Source of the DNA: Tanypteryx hageni
Lineage: Eukaryota > Arthropoda > Insecta > Odonata > Petaluridae
Direction of reading: 5' to 3'
Assembly (NCBI GenBank): GCA_028673005.1
Contig: CM054115.1
Location: forward strand, 5,873,501-5,937,500
DNA: 64,000 nucleotides
Below, piece after piece: positions 20,767 through 32,165 of this stretch. Both the position numbers and the translations under genes were made by a program. Each line of letters starts with the position of its first letter. Within the stretch, counting starts at the first letter, position 1. The notes beneath the pieces are model-generated. The model saw only the letters and a list, made by a program, of their open reading frames with translations. It had not been told where the DNA came from and made no database searches.

Positions 20767-21123
20767 CAGGGGACCTTAAAACATGTATTTCCGTTGAAAT
20801 CTCGAATTCGATTTGTTTCATGAAAACAATACTTTCTCTATACTTCGTATATGGAGAAAGTAAAAAAGGAAAATTGACAAGTGTTCAAGCCATTCACGTA
20901 GAGTAATCACAGTTAATTTAAAAAATAATTTTGTTCTAATGCATATACATAATATATTTTCTCCGTAAATTTTATCAAGCATATAAATAATTTATTTCAC
21001 CTTCTATATATTGACCGCATATGTTTTTACTTTCTCCATATACGAAGTATAGAGAAAGTATTGTTTTCTTGAAAAAAATCAGATTCTAGATTTCAACGGA
21101 AATACATGTTTTAAGGTCCCCTG
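20767..21123. repeat. Inverted repeat, two arms of about 99 bp
   Basis: The left arm (20767-20866) and right arm (21024-21123) are inverted copies, from CAGGGGACC at the outside to the cttcgtatatggagaaagta side inside, with small differences. The 158-bp spacer is AT-rich. Each arm holds a near-palindrome beginning actttctc and ending gagaaagt. The right arm continues into 21124-21640, which contains tctgtgtgtctgtctgtatg and reads like the start of a non-autonomous element. The left arm may therefore be a broken, inverted second copy. It truncates the LINE to its left. Confidence 0.75.
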
Positions 21124-22550
21124 AACACGTTTTAACCATTTTCTCGATGATGTCTGTGTGTCTGTCTGTATGTAATAGATTTTTGTGGGCGTTCTAACTC
21201 AAAAGCTATTAATCACATCAACGCAAATTTTTATATTTAACATTTTTATAAAAGTCAGAAGAAATGATTAGTTTTTGGTAAAAAACGGTCAACCGGAAGT
21301 GGGTGTTTACTCTTGTCACTTATCCGTTATTTAAAAATGTTTGCTTTAATATTCGATAAATGTAAAAATATACCGGGATAACAGCTGTAGGAAATTAAAT
21401 TTTCTACAACCTTTGTTTGATATATTTTTCCATATAATGCATTGTTTAAGAGATATCTTATATTTTTAGCTGCCACCACCACGCCACCTACCGAAGACTA
21501 TTGTTAACAATTGACGCTTAGTTACGTCTTAGTAACGCTCCTTTTTCTTTTCTTAATTGTCAACCGGAACTAAATATTGACAACGATCCCAGAGCTAACA
21601 ACATGTAATTTGCCATATAAATATGGAGAAAGTCATGTGTTGCCCACATTAGTTTATTTTATAATGTTATTGGAATCCTATGACATTTTTTACGAAGCAG
21701 GTGTTAATTTGACCTCCATTAGATGATCCAATAAAAACATATCACTCTCAGGTTGTCTTCAGCATGCTTATGTTCCAAATATCATATCCTTATAAGTGGT
21801 TGATGCTTTCCCCAAATAATTTATAGCTATTGCACTATAAGTTCCCAGGTTTTGTCCATGGAACCTATCTCCATCTGGCACCCCTCCGTTACTATGTTTT
21901 CGGCGTAATACTCTTTCATAAATTTGTCTATATCGCTCAATGGCATTTTTGATAAACAATTTTTGGAACTTTTCAAATCTCCGAAAATTTTACAAGAACT
22001 TTTTAAAAAGTTGTTTTATTTATAGTTGTAGAATGTCACAGCACTTTATGAATGGGATACTTTTAGCGCAGAGTATTGCCTTTCAGATGCCATGGAAATA
22101 AGTCGCGTAGTATTTACTGCCTTTATTACGATAATCGATGGCAACATTTTATTTATTTAAATGAACTTAGTCATTTATGGTTTGATGCTACTTTTTGCGC
22201 CAGATCATGGTTCTCTCTTACGAAATTAACGCGTTATGGAAGAATATAAATCATTGAAAATACTTTTCTAGTGAAAACGGATGTTACTGATTTACGAGGG
22301 AAATACTAGATGGAGTGGACTTAAGGAGGAATTCGGGGGATGGCCTCTTGAGGGAATTTTCTGGATCCGCTCCCTGGCGTGGTTCCACGAAAGCCGCAAG
22401 ACCCGAGGGAGGCAGTGTCAAGAACAACGATCTCTCAAAGCTTTTCCTGGCAACCTTCAAACCTCCATCTCACATAATTTTCTTCAACTGGTAAGGCGGT
22501 CACGTGTGTTGCCGGTTCATACCTAATTGCAACTTCTTTTCTAAGAGCGT
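21124..22550. other. No gene seen; tail of the inverted-repeat family
   Basis: Bases 21124-21660 continue the family of the right arm (TGTC/TATG-rich stretch near 21150-21175, ending near tatggagaaagtcatgtg at 21623). Beyond that I see nothing I can name. Short open frames in this stretch show no family. Confidence 0.5.
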
Positions 22551-22775
22551 TTAGCCCCTTAAGGACAAAATGTCATTTGTAAACTCACCATCCTCACCAG
22601 ATAATATACAATCAAAAACTGTCTCCAAAACTTTCCAATCATTTTCATTCCACGGCCCACACAAAAATGAAAAAAATTGCGTCACCTCATTTTTCAGTTT
22701 AGTTCTCACGCTTCTCCCGAAATTCCACGGTACACCTGTTCTTGTCTGTCTGACGGGCCATCCGTTTGAAAACAC
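22551..22775 (-). other. Short unrecognised open frame
   Basis: The minus strand is open for 74 codons with a protein-like composition (NGWPVRQTRTGVPWNFGR, then FLCGPWNENDWKVLE and ILSGEDGEF). I do not recognise it. It has no neighbours that suggest a gene and could be chance or a fragment of an unknown repeat. Confidence 0.2.
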
Positions 22776-22792
22776 TGGTCTAAAAGGTTAAA

Positions 22793-22905
22793 AGGACGAG
22801 AGAGAGGGAGAGAAAGAGAGAGAGAGGGAGGGGAGGGAGAGGGAGGGGGAGATGGGAGGGGGAGAGGGGAGTGGGATAGGGAAAGGGGGAGGGAGAGAGA
22901 GAGTA
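22793..22905. repeat. GA-rich low-complexity tract
   Basis: Runs of gagaga, gggag and ggggag without other structure. The tract ends just before the pogo-like MITE. Confidence 0.9.
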
Positions 22906-22917
22906 TTTATACTGTTA

Positions 22918-23337
22918 CAGTCGGATCCCGAGTTACGTGGGGGATACGTTCAAGTGGATGACCTGTGTTCGATTCCCAGTGTTAGCAGAATTTTTCTCCT
23001 GATTTCAAATAATTCCGATTCCCTTAACTTATTTCTATTTTATCTAATCGACTTGCGCTCTCTCTCTCTTTGGCAAAAAATATCACTAGATTTCTTCGAT
23101 GGCATTACTTCACTTTTCGAGTGGTTAAATTAAACAAAAACAATGGAAAATCAATATGGAGACGATGGAGTGTATGCCAACACTATCGAAGCTGAAAAAT
23201 GACTGACTAGGATTTTGGCTCTATTGGCGGTAGAATAGGTCTACGCGGCAAATGAAAGGCGCTCACCGCGTAACATGAAACATTGGTCACATTGTACGAA
23301 ACGCTTACTCGAAGCCGCGTAACTCGGGGTCCGACAG
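22918..23337. mobile_element. pogo-like MITE, 420 bp
   Basis: The ends are inverted repeats: CAGTCGGATCCCGAGTTACG on the left and the complement of CTGTCGGACCCCGAGTTACG on the right (18 of 20 match). TA flanks both sides (22916-22917 and 23338-23339). No transposase lies within. The termini resemble pogo/Tigger and other TA-targeting families. Short frames across it are not genes. Confidence 0.8.
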
Positions 23338-24374
23338 TAGTTGAATGTCAACCTAGATTTGCAAGCGATTTCTCCGCGGCCTTTTCCTTTGCCTCCCATA
23401 TTTTGCTGTTACGTTGCTTTTGCGTGTCAAGGTCACTGATGAAGTTCAAACATTTCCGTTTCTCTGTCCCAATTTTCGTTCCCGGGCAAACGCGGTGCCT
23501 TGGAAGTGTAGTTCGCTCTCGGATCGAAAACTCTATTGCGTCTGTGAACTTGGCACACAATTTTTTCGTCACATCCAGATCCGTTACGATGTTTATGTTC
23601 GAATTTAGTAGCATTTTCGAAGCATCAATGAATCTTATAATGGGTGGTTAAACTACGATAAATATTTTATTTTTTCGTGACGGTGTTATAATAAACAGTT
23701 TTTAACGTTTCTTGAAGTGTTGTTTGACGTGCTTTTTTCTCCTTAACGAACACGAATTTGATTTCCTCATCATTATTACTCATCCTTGCTTTAAGAAGAA
23801 AAGCCTGGGAAAGGAAAGAGGTACCTACAGCTCCCACTAACTTATGAAGACGTTTATTTGTTGGTCTACCTTTGACCTCGAGCTTATTCCGAAACCTGTG
23901 AAGAATGTTAATAGAAGTGCTTAGAAAAGTGGAACGGAGTTTAGCGATGGATATCGAATGCCTCTTCAAGGCAATCGCTCGTGCGTAAATAATAGGATTT
24001 AACGCTGCAGACTACAATGCGAAGTATATTGATTCAAAATGGAATCAGATGGGAAATTATATATGGCTCCTAGTAATGATGTACCTAATATTATATGCGC
24101 TAGTATTGCACAAAACGGTTTAATTTAATTAGAATGTTCGTGCTTGATGAACAAGAGCGCAATGAATATTTTCTGGAGTAATTTTAAAACAACCTGTTAT
24201 ATAACTGTACTCCCAAGTTATCTGTGTCTTCTTGTCAAGAAATGGAGCAAATTAGTAGGCACAAAACGATTACGCGTGTTAAAATTTATGTAAAAATTCT
24301 TCTTTTTGCATGAATATTAATTTGTATTTAGCTTAAGGGTGACAAATTAATAAAATGATTTTTGATTCATCAAA
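23338..24374. other. No supported gene
   Basis: There are minus-strand open frames at 23348-23614 (88 codons, charged: ERTTLPRHRVCPGTKIGTEK) and 23667-23969 (100 codons). I recognise no domain in them, so neither is called a gene. The first could be a degraded transposon-encoded DNA-binding segment. Confidence 0.35.
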
Positions 24375-24906
24375 CGGATAGTAGGTAAAAGCGAAGAAAA
24401 AGTCAAAGAGACATGTTCCTTTTGTTTAGTTAGACCGCTGCTAGAGTATGCGTCGAGCATATGGGATCCGTACGAGAAAGGATTAATCACCGAGTTAGAG
24501 AAAGTGCAGCGAAAAGCTGCTACATTCGTCAAAAATTGTTATGATAGAAATAAAAGCGTTACAGGCTTGATACAGGACTTAGGATGGGAATCACTAGCTG
24601 AGCGCCGATCACGTGCTAGGTTAAAACTTCTTGAAAGATTTAGAACGTGTACTTTCTCCAGCGACGTCGAAGAAATAAGAACTCCCACTTATATCGTTAG
24701 AATGGACCATCCTCGTAAAATAAGAGAGATAGCCCGTAGGACGGAGCGATACAAAGGCTCATTTTCCCCTAGAACGATAGCTGAGCAGAATAAAACTGGC
24801 GATCAAAAGTAACCTCGCGTAGGGCGTAAACCCAGACCTAATTTCGGAATTATCCCTTTGGTGTTAATGCCACACACACTTGCGGTGGCTTGCAGGGTAA
24901 ACTGTT
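24375..24906 (+). pseudogene. CR1/L2-type LINE, 3' fragment
   Basis: A 5'-truncated copy encoding only the C-terminus: VKETCSFCLVRPLLEYASSI, then DPYEKGLITELEKVQRKAA and TERYKGSFSPRTIAEQN, with a stop at about 24810. The 3' UTR carries the family signature ttgcagggtaaactgttgatg followed by tagatgag at 24890-24905. The region upstream of 24400 is out of frame. It is a dead 5'-truncated insertion like the others of this family. Confidence 0.8.
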
Positions 24907-25424
24907 GATGTAGATGAGCAAGAAAATGTGAATTCGAACATAGCTGCAGATGGCTATAAAAACGTTATTCGCCGAATCATAAGTATAATAAAACAAAATA
25001 ATAGCGACTTCATTACGACGATCTAAACGACGGCTTGTTTATCTTAAAGCTGAAAGACGGATGAGCGTAATCGGCCCTTAAAAGTCGATATCGAATTCGA
25101 TGTCGAGATTTCGCAGTAAATTTGAGGCTTCTTAAAGGATTCAGTAGAATGGAACGGGCGTTCCGTCAGATTTTGCCTCCCATTACGCGGATTTTGAAGA
25201 ACGAGTCAATCTGAGCGGATCGCACTGTCGTTCTCCAGGGACACCCGATAGATGGCAATCGTCTCATTTGGTTGAGAGTAGCAGTTTCAAAACTATTTCG
25301 CATCACGAAGCCATTAATTATTTTTTACGGGAACCATGAAAGCATGTTCTGTGAGAATACTTACCTATTGATTTGACCTCGAATTTATTAAAATATGTAA
25401 AATTTTACTTATTAACTACGAGCC
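24907..25424. other. No gene seen
   Basis: Unique-looking non-coding DNA of moderate AT content between a LINE tail and the duplicated unit. Nothing supported. Confidence 0.45.
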
Positions 25425-26310
25425 CGTTGCAACACTTCCTGAAAACATTTATAGAACCTTGCGTGAAGTGGACTTATGCGACAGTTCCCATGACAAAGAA
25501 TTGTGACACAGGGTGTTTTTCGCTGAACTACTTTTATCGCCTCTCAAAATAATTATATAGCTAACACCATTTTCATAACCAAAAACACATACATGATGTA
25601 GACTAACACTCCACGATACACAACATTTATTGTTCTGTCCGCTGTTTCTGATGGCATGACAAATCGTATGTCCTAAGCGTCCATTATTACAATGCGGTGG
25701 AATCGTTCCTGACTTAAAATTTCTTCGCTTCGTGATTCATTTGTTTGGTATTTCGATAAAAGTTTCATATAAATTTTCAGTCGGTTTTTGTTCTTCGTGC
25801 GTTTGTTTCATTATACGCTTAGTGCATATGAACTTGAAAGGTCGATTTCAACGATGCAAAAATCCGAGATCAACAATTCCAGCAAGCCTAGGAAATTCCT
25901 TTTTAAAATATTGAAAAATCGGAGAAAATATAAATTTAAAATATAAGCAAACACGAATTAAACATCAGAATCGAAGGTAAGAATAAGAATCTTCATTTAT
26001 TTCTACGTGAAATAGTGCATATCAGTCAAAGTCTCGTTCGTAAATTATTTTAAAATGTTAAAGATTGAAGGTCTACATCTCGTATTCCAGCCGATTATGT
26101 GTTAATCGAATGCAAAAACGAAAGCTTTCCTGATATCTTACCCATGCCTTTTCGGGAGACGACTACCCAGTTAAAAACCTGCGAGAGTTGGCGCCGAGTA
26201 TTCAGGCGAAAGATTCCTCCAAATCGAGCCGACCGTTCTCGATTTGCGTTCATGCCGGAAGATGACGTCACTCGAGGCTTCGGACGCATTCAGGCAAAAA
26301 CACAGCGGTT
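25425..26310. repeat. Duplicated non-coding unit, copy 1
   Basis: It begins gagcccgttgcaacact and passes through aataattatatagctaacac, ccagccgattatgtgttaat and ccatgccttttcgggagacg, ending near actcgaggctt. The same segments in the same order occur at 27237-27293 plus 28190-29147, and partly at 29148-29465. No coding capacity is recognised. A minus-strand LINE follows directly. Confidence 0.75.
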
Positions 26311-26314
26311 ACAA

Positions 26315-27236
26315 TATATTAGACATCTACATCTAATTGTTATCCTGCAATTCACCTAATTGGTGGGTGACAGGAGGTGCAATCCACCATAACCTACCTA
26401 AAGATTGTCTCTTGCAGGTTGACATTTTCTATTGTGATCTCGTATTGTCCTCGGAAAGAACGAGCCTAGATAACGCTCCGTCCTCCAATCGATCTCACGT
26501 ATCTTATCGTCACGGTCGTTTCTACCTATATACGTTGGTGCTTCAATTATTCCTACAACCTCGTCTTTTACACATTCCGATCTATATTTCTCCAGAAGCC
26601 GCAACCTTGAGTTCTATCTACAATCCTCCAGTGGTACCCGATTCAAATCCCTCAATAATTAGGCGACGCTTTCCTTATGTTCGTACTTTTCTTTTACGAA
26701 TCTGGCTGCTCTGCGCTGAACTCTTTCTGATTGAATTATATGTCCCTTCTCGTAGGAAATCCATATGTATGAGGCGTATTCCACTTGTGGTCTAAACACT
26801 GATAAGTAACATGTTTCACGTACTTTTTCTGTAGCGTTCCGTAATATTCTACCTATGAAAGCCAGTTTCTTGTTGGTCGCGCCTATAACTCGACGAATGT
26901 GCATGCCCCACGAAAGATCTCGACAAATGGTTACTCTTAAATATTTTACATACTCGGCTGCTTGAACATTCACTCCATCTATTTTATGCTGGAAACCTAC
27001 TTTTATGTTTTTACTTTTCCAGAACGCAACTGCTGCACATTTAGTGTATTTAATTTCAATTTGCCATTCTTTGCACCACGCTGAAATGATTCTTAAGTCT
27101 TCACGCAGCGACTGATGGTCCTGGTTTTTATTTCTTTATATAGAACGGGATCATCGGCAAAAAGTCGAATATTACTATGAACTACCGAGCAGATATCATT
27201 TACATAAATTAAGAAAAGTAGAGGGCCCACAGACTA
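26315..27236 (-). pseudogene. CR1/L2-type LINE, 3' part
   Basis: The 3' tail is at the left (complement of tagatgtagatg at 26323-26335), with the usual upstream motif (complement of caattcacctaattggtgg). The coding part is the C-terminus of ORF2: KKLAFIGRILRNATEKVRE, then YLSVFRPQVEYASYIW and RRAARFVKEKYEHKE. Near 27150-27210 the reverse transcriptase end is degraded (out of frame, with seven bases of the family's sequence missing near 27133). It is 5'-truncated at about 27236, where the second copy of the duplicated unit begins. Confidence 0.8.
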
Positions 27237-29147
27237 GGGGCCCGTTGCAGTAATTTCTGCAAACATCTAGAGACCCTTGCGTGAAGTGACCCAATGCTCT
27301 TGCTTTATATAAACAACATCAGCTCAGTTGTGAAAAGTAATATCAGGCTTTTTGCGGATGAAACCGTAGTCTATAGAGAAATTCGTGGTTCTAGCGACCA
27401 TCGTCAGCTTCAGGATGATCTGGATGCGTTATCTGTTTGGTGCAAGGAATGGCTGCTAGAAATCAATCAGAAAAAGAGTAACGTTCTAAACTTTTGGAAA
27501 TCTAGAAACCCATCGTCCGTGTTTACCTACTCGATAGATGGTGAGAGCATTCCTGTTTCGGAATCCGTGAAATACCTCGGGGTAACCTTGAATCGTGACC
27601 TGTCTTGGGACACCCACATAAGACGAGTGATAGGTGCGGCAAATAAGAAGTTGGCTTTTGTGCGTAGAATAGTCAGGAAAAGCACGGAAAAGGTGAGAGA
27701 ATCCTGTTATTTATCCTTAGTTAGACCTCAAATGGAATACGCAGCAGCTGTTTGGGATCCATATCAGAGGGGACTCATAAAGGATTTAGAAAAAATACAG
27801 CGGCGAGCAGCTAGATTCGTTAAAAGAATTACGATAAAAAACAGAGCGTTACGTTACTCATTGAAGAGTTGAGTTGGCCATCGTTGAAAGATCGTAGATT
27901 ACAGGCGAGACTTAAACTTCTAGATAAATATAGGTCGGAGATATTCGTAAATGAAATGAAAGATATTATTCGACAACCAACGTATATCGGACGGAGGGAT
28001 AATGAGGACAAGATTCGCGAAATAGATAGTAGGACGGAGAGGTATAAGGAGTCATTTTTCCTAGGACAATACGTGACCACAATAGATAAGTGAATAATAA
28101 TTAGTTAGGAACTTGGTGCGCGGCACCCCCTGCCATCCACCGTCAAGGTGACTTGCAGGATAATATGTAGATGTAGATGTAGAAATGCCATAGTTCCTTC
28201 GAAAAATAATTGTTACAAAGGGTTATTAGTTGAACCACTTTTATTGCCCCTCTTAAAATAATTGTATAGCTCACACCATTTCCATAACCAAAAGCACATA
28301 CCTACATGATTTACACTACCGGTACACAATATTTTTTGTTTCGTTCAATGTTTCTGATGGTACAGCATATCGTATGTTCTGTGGTTTGTTTAATATTAAG
28401 TAATCAATGCACCGGCCACGTGTTAATGTCGAAAGAAATTAATCAAAAACATTATCAATATAGAAATTTGCTTAAAATGCACATTAAAACTTGCAAACGA
28501 AGCGATATTTTCAATGCATGCGTGAAATATCTTTCTATTTGAAATGTTAAGTTGTCCATTATTACAATGCTTTGGAATCGTTTCTTTTCTTCGCTGCGTG
28601 TTTTATATTTACAGAAACCTTTCATATAAATTGTCAAACGGTTATTGTCCTTGATGTGTTTGTTTCATTGTAGGCTTAGTGCAAATGTACTTGAAAGCCC
28701 GAGTCTAACGATTCAAAATTCTGATATTACCAATCCCAGCAACATAAGAAACACCTTTTAGAAATTTTGAAAAATCGGAGAAAATCTAAACTAAACTGAA
28801 AATATGAGCAAACACGAATTAAACAACAGAATCGAAAGTAAGAATACGAATCTTAAGTTTTTCTACGTGAAATAGTGTAAATCTCGTGTGAATGTCTCGA
28901 TCGTAAATTATTTTAAAATGTTAAAGGTTGAAGGTCTACACCTCGTATTCCAGCCGATTATGTGTTAATCAAATGCAAAAAAGAAAACTTTCCTGATATC
29001 TTACCCATGCCTTTTCGGGAGACGACTACCCGCTTAAAACCTGCAAGAGTTCGCGCCGAGTATTCAGGCGAACGATTTGTCGAAATCGAACATACAGTTC
29101 TTGATTTATTGGCGTTTGTACTGGCAGGCGACGCCCTCGAGGCTTAA
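27237..29147. repeat. Duplicated non-coding unit, copy 2 (interrupted by a LINE)
   Basis: Bases 27239-27293 (ggcccgttgcag, then gacccttgcgtgaagtg) match 25425-25480. After a LINE insertion the match resumes at about 28220 and runs to gacgccctcgaggctt at 29145. Compared with copy 1 it has many substitutions and indels, so the duplication is old. It predates the LINE inside it. Confidence 0.7.
27294..28175 (+). pseudogene. CR1/L2-type LINE, 3' part of reverse transcriptase + C-terminus
   Basis: It starts at the end of the reverse transcriptase (LLYINNISSVVKSNIRLF, then ADETVVYREI) and continues through EINQKKSNVLNFWKSRN, VKYLGVTLNRDLSWDTH and RRAARFVKR to about 27840. A frameshift follows, then the last part (PSLKDRRLQARLKLLDKYR, TERYKESFFLGQ) to about 28090. 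The catalytic FADD reads FADE here. The 3' UTR ends in atatgtagatgtagatgtag (28165-28185). It is inserted within the duplicated non-coding unit. Confidence 0.85.
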
Positions 29148-29465
29148 TCTGGTTTTGTCCTTGACGCGTTTTATTGCAAACTTAGTGCAAATGCAATTGA
29201 AGTCCGAGTCTAACAATGCAAAAATCCGAGACGAACAATGCCTAGCAACCACCTTTTTTGAAATAATGTCGAAAAACCGGAGAAAATCCAATACAAACTT
29301 AATATATGAGGAAACACGAATTAAGCAACAGAATCGGCGGCAAGAATAAGAATCTTCATTTTTTTCTGCGTGAAATGGTATAAATCTCGAGTCTAACTCT
29401 CGAGCGTAAGATATTTTCAAATTTAAGGAATACATCGTATTCTAGCCGATTACGTGTTAATCAAA
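29148..29465. repeat. Duplicated non-coding unit, partial copy 3
   Basis: Blocks such as ttagtgcaaatgcaattgaa, gtccgagtctaacaatgc and tctagccgattacgtgttaat occur in the same order as in 25780-26106 and 28640-28965. It follows copy 2 directly, giving a short tandem series. Confidence 0.65.
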
Positions 29466-30297
29466 TGTAACAAGATGGAAGAGTATACTCCATAAATGGA
29501 ATACACAGAAATTTCAAAGGCGTTCTTAACGAGAGATACGTATGGAACGGTATCGAAAGATTAGGCGATTGTCGGAGGGGGGAAGTGGGAGGGGGAAGCG
29601 GGAGGGGGGAAGTGGAAGGGGGAGAAAAATGCAGAAGGGGGGCCAAGGATTGGACAATGCGAGGGAAAGGTTAAGTCAAGGTATGGGGGAGGGGGGTGAC
29701 GATTCGGAGGAAACAAACTCAGTTGAGGGGAGTGAGTGAGGGGGATATGTTCGTTGAAGAGGCGAAGCGTTTAAACCGTTCGTTATTCCTGAATAAAGTG
29801 GAATTTTCGCACACTTATTCTCTCCTTCTCATTTATAGAAAGACGCAGTCTCCGCATTCGCCACACAATGGCATCACTGACCCAGGTGGGAAGATCGAGT
29901 CGTAATGCGATTTTGAGCACCCCGTGCCGAAATATTTATCGCTCGGATGCCGTTTCTGCTTCTTCGTGCGACGTCGGACGATGGTGTAACGATTCGCATC
30001 ACGAGAGGATACTTTTTAAATATTGAACACATCCGCCGATTTAAATGTTAGCCATCAATAAATATTCGCTTCCATTTAAATGAGGGCCGTGCAGTTCTTT
30101 ATAGCGCTTAAAGAATGTTCTCATTTCCAAAGCTTTAGTGTTAGCGCCGTTTACACGAGGCAGCCTGAGTAGTACGACTTGGAGCGTGCGGGACAAGTAG
30201 AAAGCGAAAACTCTTTAGACGGTTCAACGAGAGTCGATTCGACAGTTCCAACCAAAATGGCGTCAACTGAGTTACTTGGTGGGGGCGAGCTATATGG
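29466..30297. other. No gene; G-rich low-complexity tract, then GC-richer DNA
   Basis: Bases 29570-29700 are made of ggggga/ggaag repeats. Bases 29870-30250 are locally richer in CpG than the surroundings, but no domain is recognised in any frame. Confidence 0.5.
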
Positions 30298-30375
30298 CAG
30301 TGTTCCTCAACGTGGTGTACGCGAACCTTGGAGGGTGCGCGAGAGAATTTCTGAGGTACGCCTACACGACGACGA
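30298..30375 (+). mobile_element. One end of a hAT MITE
   Basis: CAGTGTTCCTCAACGTGG then TGTACGCGAACC followed by gggtgcgcgagag and gaggtacgcctac has the layout of a common hAT MITE terminus (CAGTGGTTCTCAAC..., then repeated GGTACGC). I find no partner end, so the element is truncated or diverged. Confidence 0.4.
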
Positions 30376-30754
30376 AAGTTTTAACTAATAATGAAATAAT
30401 ACCACTAATTCTAATTCAGTTTAAACAAACAAAACAATTATGCGTATAAAATTCTGATTAAAGCAAAATTGTTTAATAGGCAGCTTAATGGAGATTTAAC
30501 GATGGTTGGGATTTCTGTGTATTTGCATGATCATGGGGATAGAATACGTAAATCGCATTTCGTTTCAAGACCCCGAGATAAAATTATGAATAGCGATTAC
30601 GAAGAAATAATTCAATCAATTTATATTTAAACCAGCATGAATTTTTTTAGTTAGGCAAGTGTAATAACCTATGGCCCATCCACTTGCATTCTTCAATTTT
30701 TATTCAAATTAAATTGAAGCGGGGCTGCGACGAAGAACATCGTATATTTTCTAC
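30376..30754. other. No gene seen
   Basis: AT-rich non-coding DNA between the hAT end and a LINE tail. Confidence 0.45.
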
Positions 30755-32165
30755 ACCTACATGATACCCTGCAAGTCACATTTTTGGTGAATGGCAGGGA
30801 GTGCAGTGCACCAAGAGTCCATAGTTTTCCTACATTATCGTTTCCTATTTTGTTCTCTTATCGTCCTAGGGAAAACGATCCTCTATATCGCTCCGTTCTA
30901 CAGTCGATCTCGCGAATCTTATCCTCACTGTTCTGCCTTCCGAGATACGTCGGGCTTCAGATAAGTCCTACTACCTCATTTGCAAGTCCCTCCTATGTAA
31001 ATTTTTCCAGTAGTTTAAATCTAGCCTCCAGCCTGCGTTCCTTTAACGATGTCCATTTCAGATTTTCTATTAATGATGTTACGCTTTGTTTACCGTCGTA
31101 ATTCCTCTTTACAAATCTGTCTGCCCTGCGCTGAACCTTTTCTATCTCGTTAGTGAGTCCCTTTTCGTAGGGATCCCACACAGCTGAAGCATATTCGACC
31201 CAAGGATAAATAACATATTTCTTTCATTTTTCCGGAGCTATTTCGAACTATTCTCCCTATAAAGGCCAGATCTTTATTAACGTCACCTACCAATCGGCGA
31301 ATGTGGGTGTCCCACGAGAGTCACGATGGATCGTGACTCAAAGATATTTAATCGAGTCTGAAACTGAAATCTCTACTCCGTCCAACGAATAATTAAGATC
31401 CAAAGAGACTCTTGGTTCTCCAGAAGTTGATGACGCAGCTTTTCTTTTGGTGGATCTCTAACTGCCATTCCTTACACCATGCAGAAATAGCTTCTATATC
31501 ATTTTGGAGACACTGGTGATCTTCTGGAAAAGCTTAATTTTACTTCTGCTTACTGAGCTGATATCGTTTATATAAATTAGAAATAATAACGGACCAATTA
31601 CATACCCTGCGGAACGCCAGAGACAACCTCCACTAAGTTCGAAGATTCCCTATAATAACTTTCTGCTTCCTATGATTTAAAAATTCACTGATCCAACTTA
31701 CCATTTTAGAATTAACGCCTAAGGTTTCTAATTTAGCTATTAACTTCCTGTGAGGTACCTTATCAAAGGCTTTCCTAAACTCTAAGAAGATGGCATCGGC
31801 CTGCTTATTCTTTTCTCCGCTTCTCAGTATACAATTCACAAAAAGACTGAGCTGAGTATCACAAGACCTACCTTTCCTGAAGCCGTGTTGACAATCATCT
31901 AACAATGAATTACTATCAAGAAATCGCAGTATGTTACTAAAGAGTATATGCTCGAGAATCTTACACGATATCGAAGTTAAGGAAATCGGCCTGTAATTTT
32001 CTGGGTTCTCCTTGTCGCTGCCCTTATGAATTGGGGTAACGTGCGTCAACTTCCAGTCGTTAGGGACCTCTGCGCGAGAAATGGATTTCTTGAATATTAT
32101 CCGAAGAAAATGTGCTATTTCTTCAGCTAATTCTTTTAAAACGCGAGCATTTTTTGTTTTACATG
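30755..32165 (-). pseudogene. CR1/L2-type LINE, reverse transcriptase + C-terminus + tail
   Basis: On the minus strand it reads from NSFKTRA (about 32140) through VTPIHKGSDKENPENYRPIS, HGFRKGRSCDTQLS, FLEFRKAFDKVPH and RRADRFVKRNYDGKQSV to the 3' UTR. The tail is at the left (ctacacctacatgataccc at 30752-30770). It is clearly the same family as 13897-16263. The region 31300-31640 is shifted in frame and carries deletions around the active-site segment, so the protein is dead. The 5' end is truncated within the linker. Confidence 0.85.
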
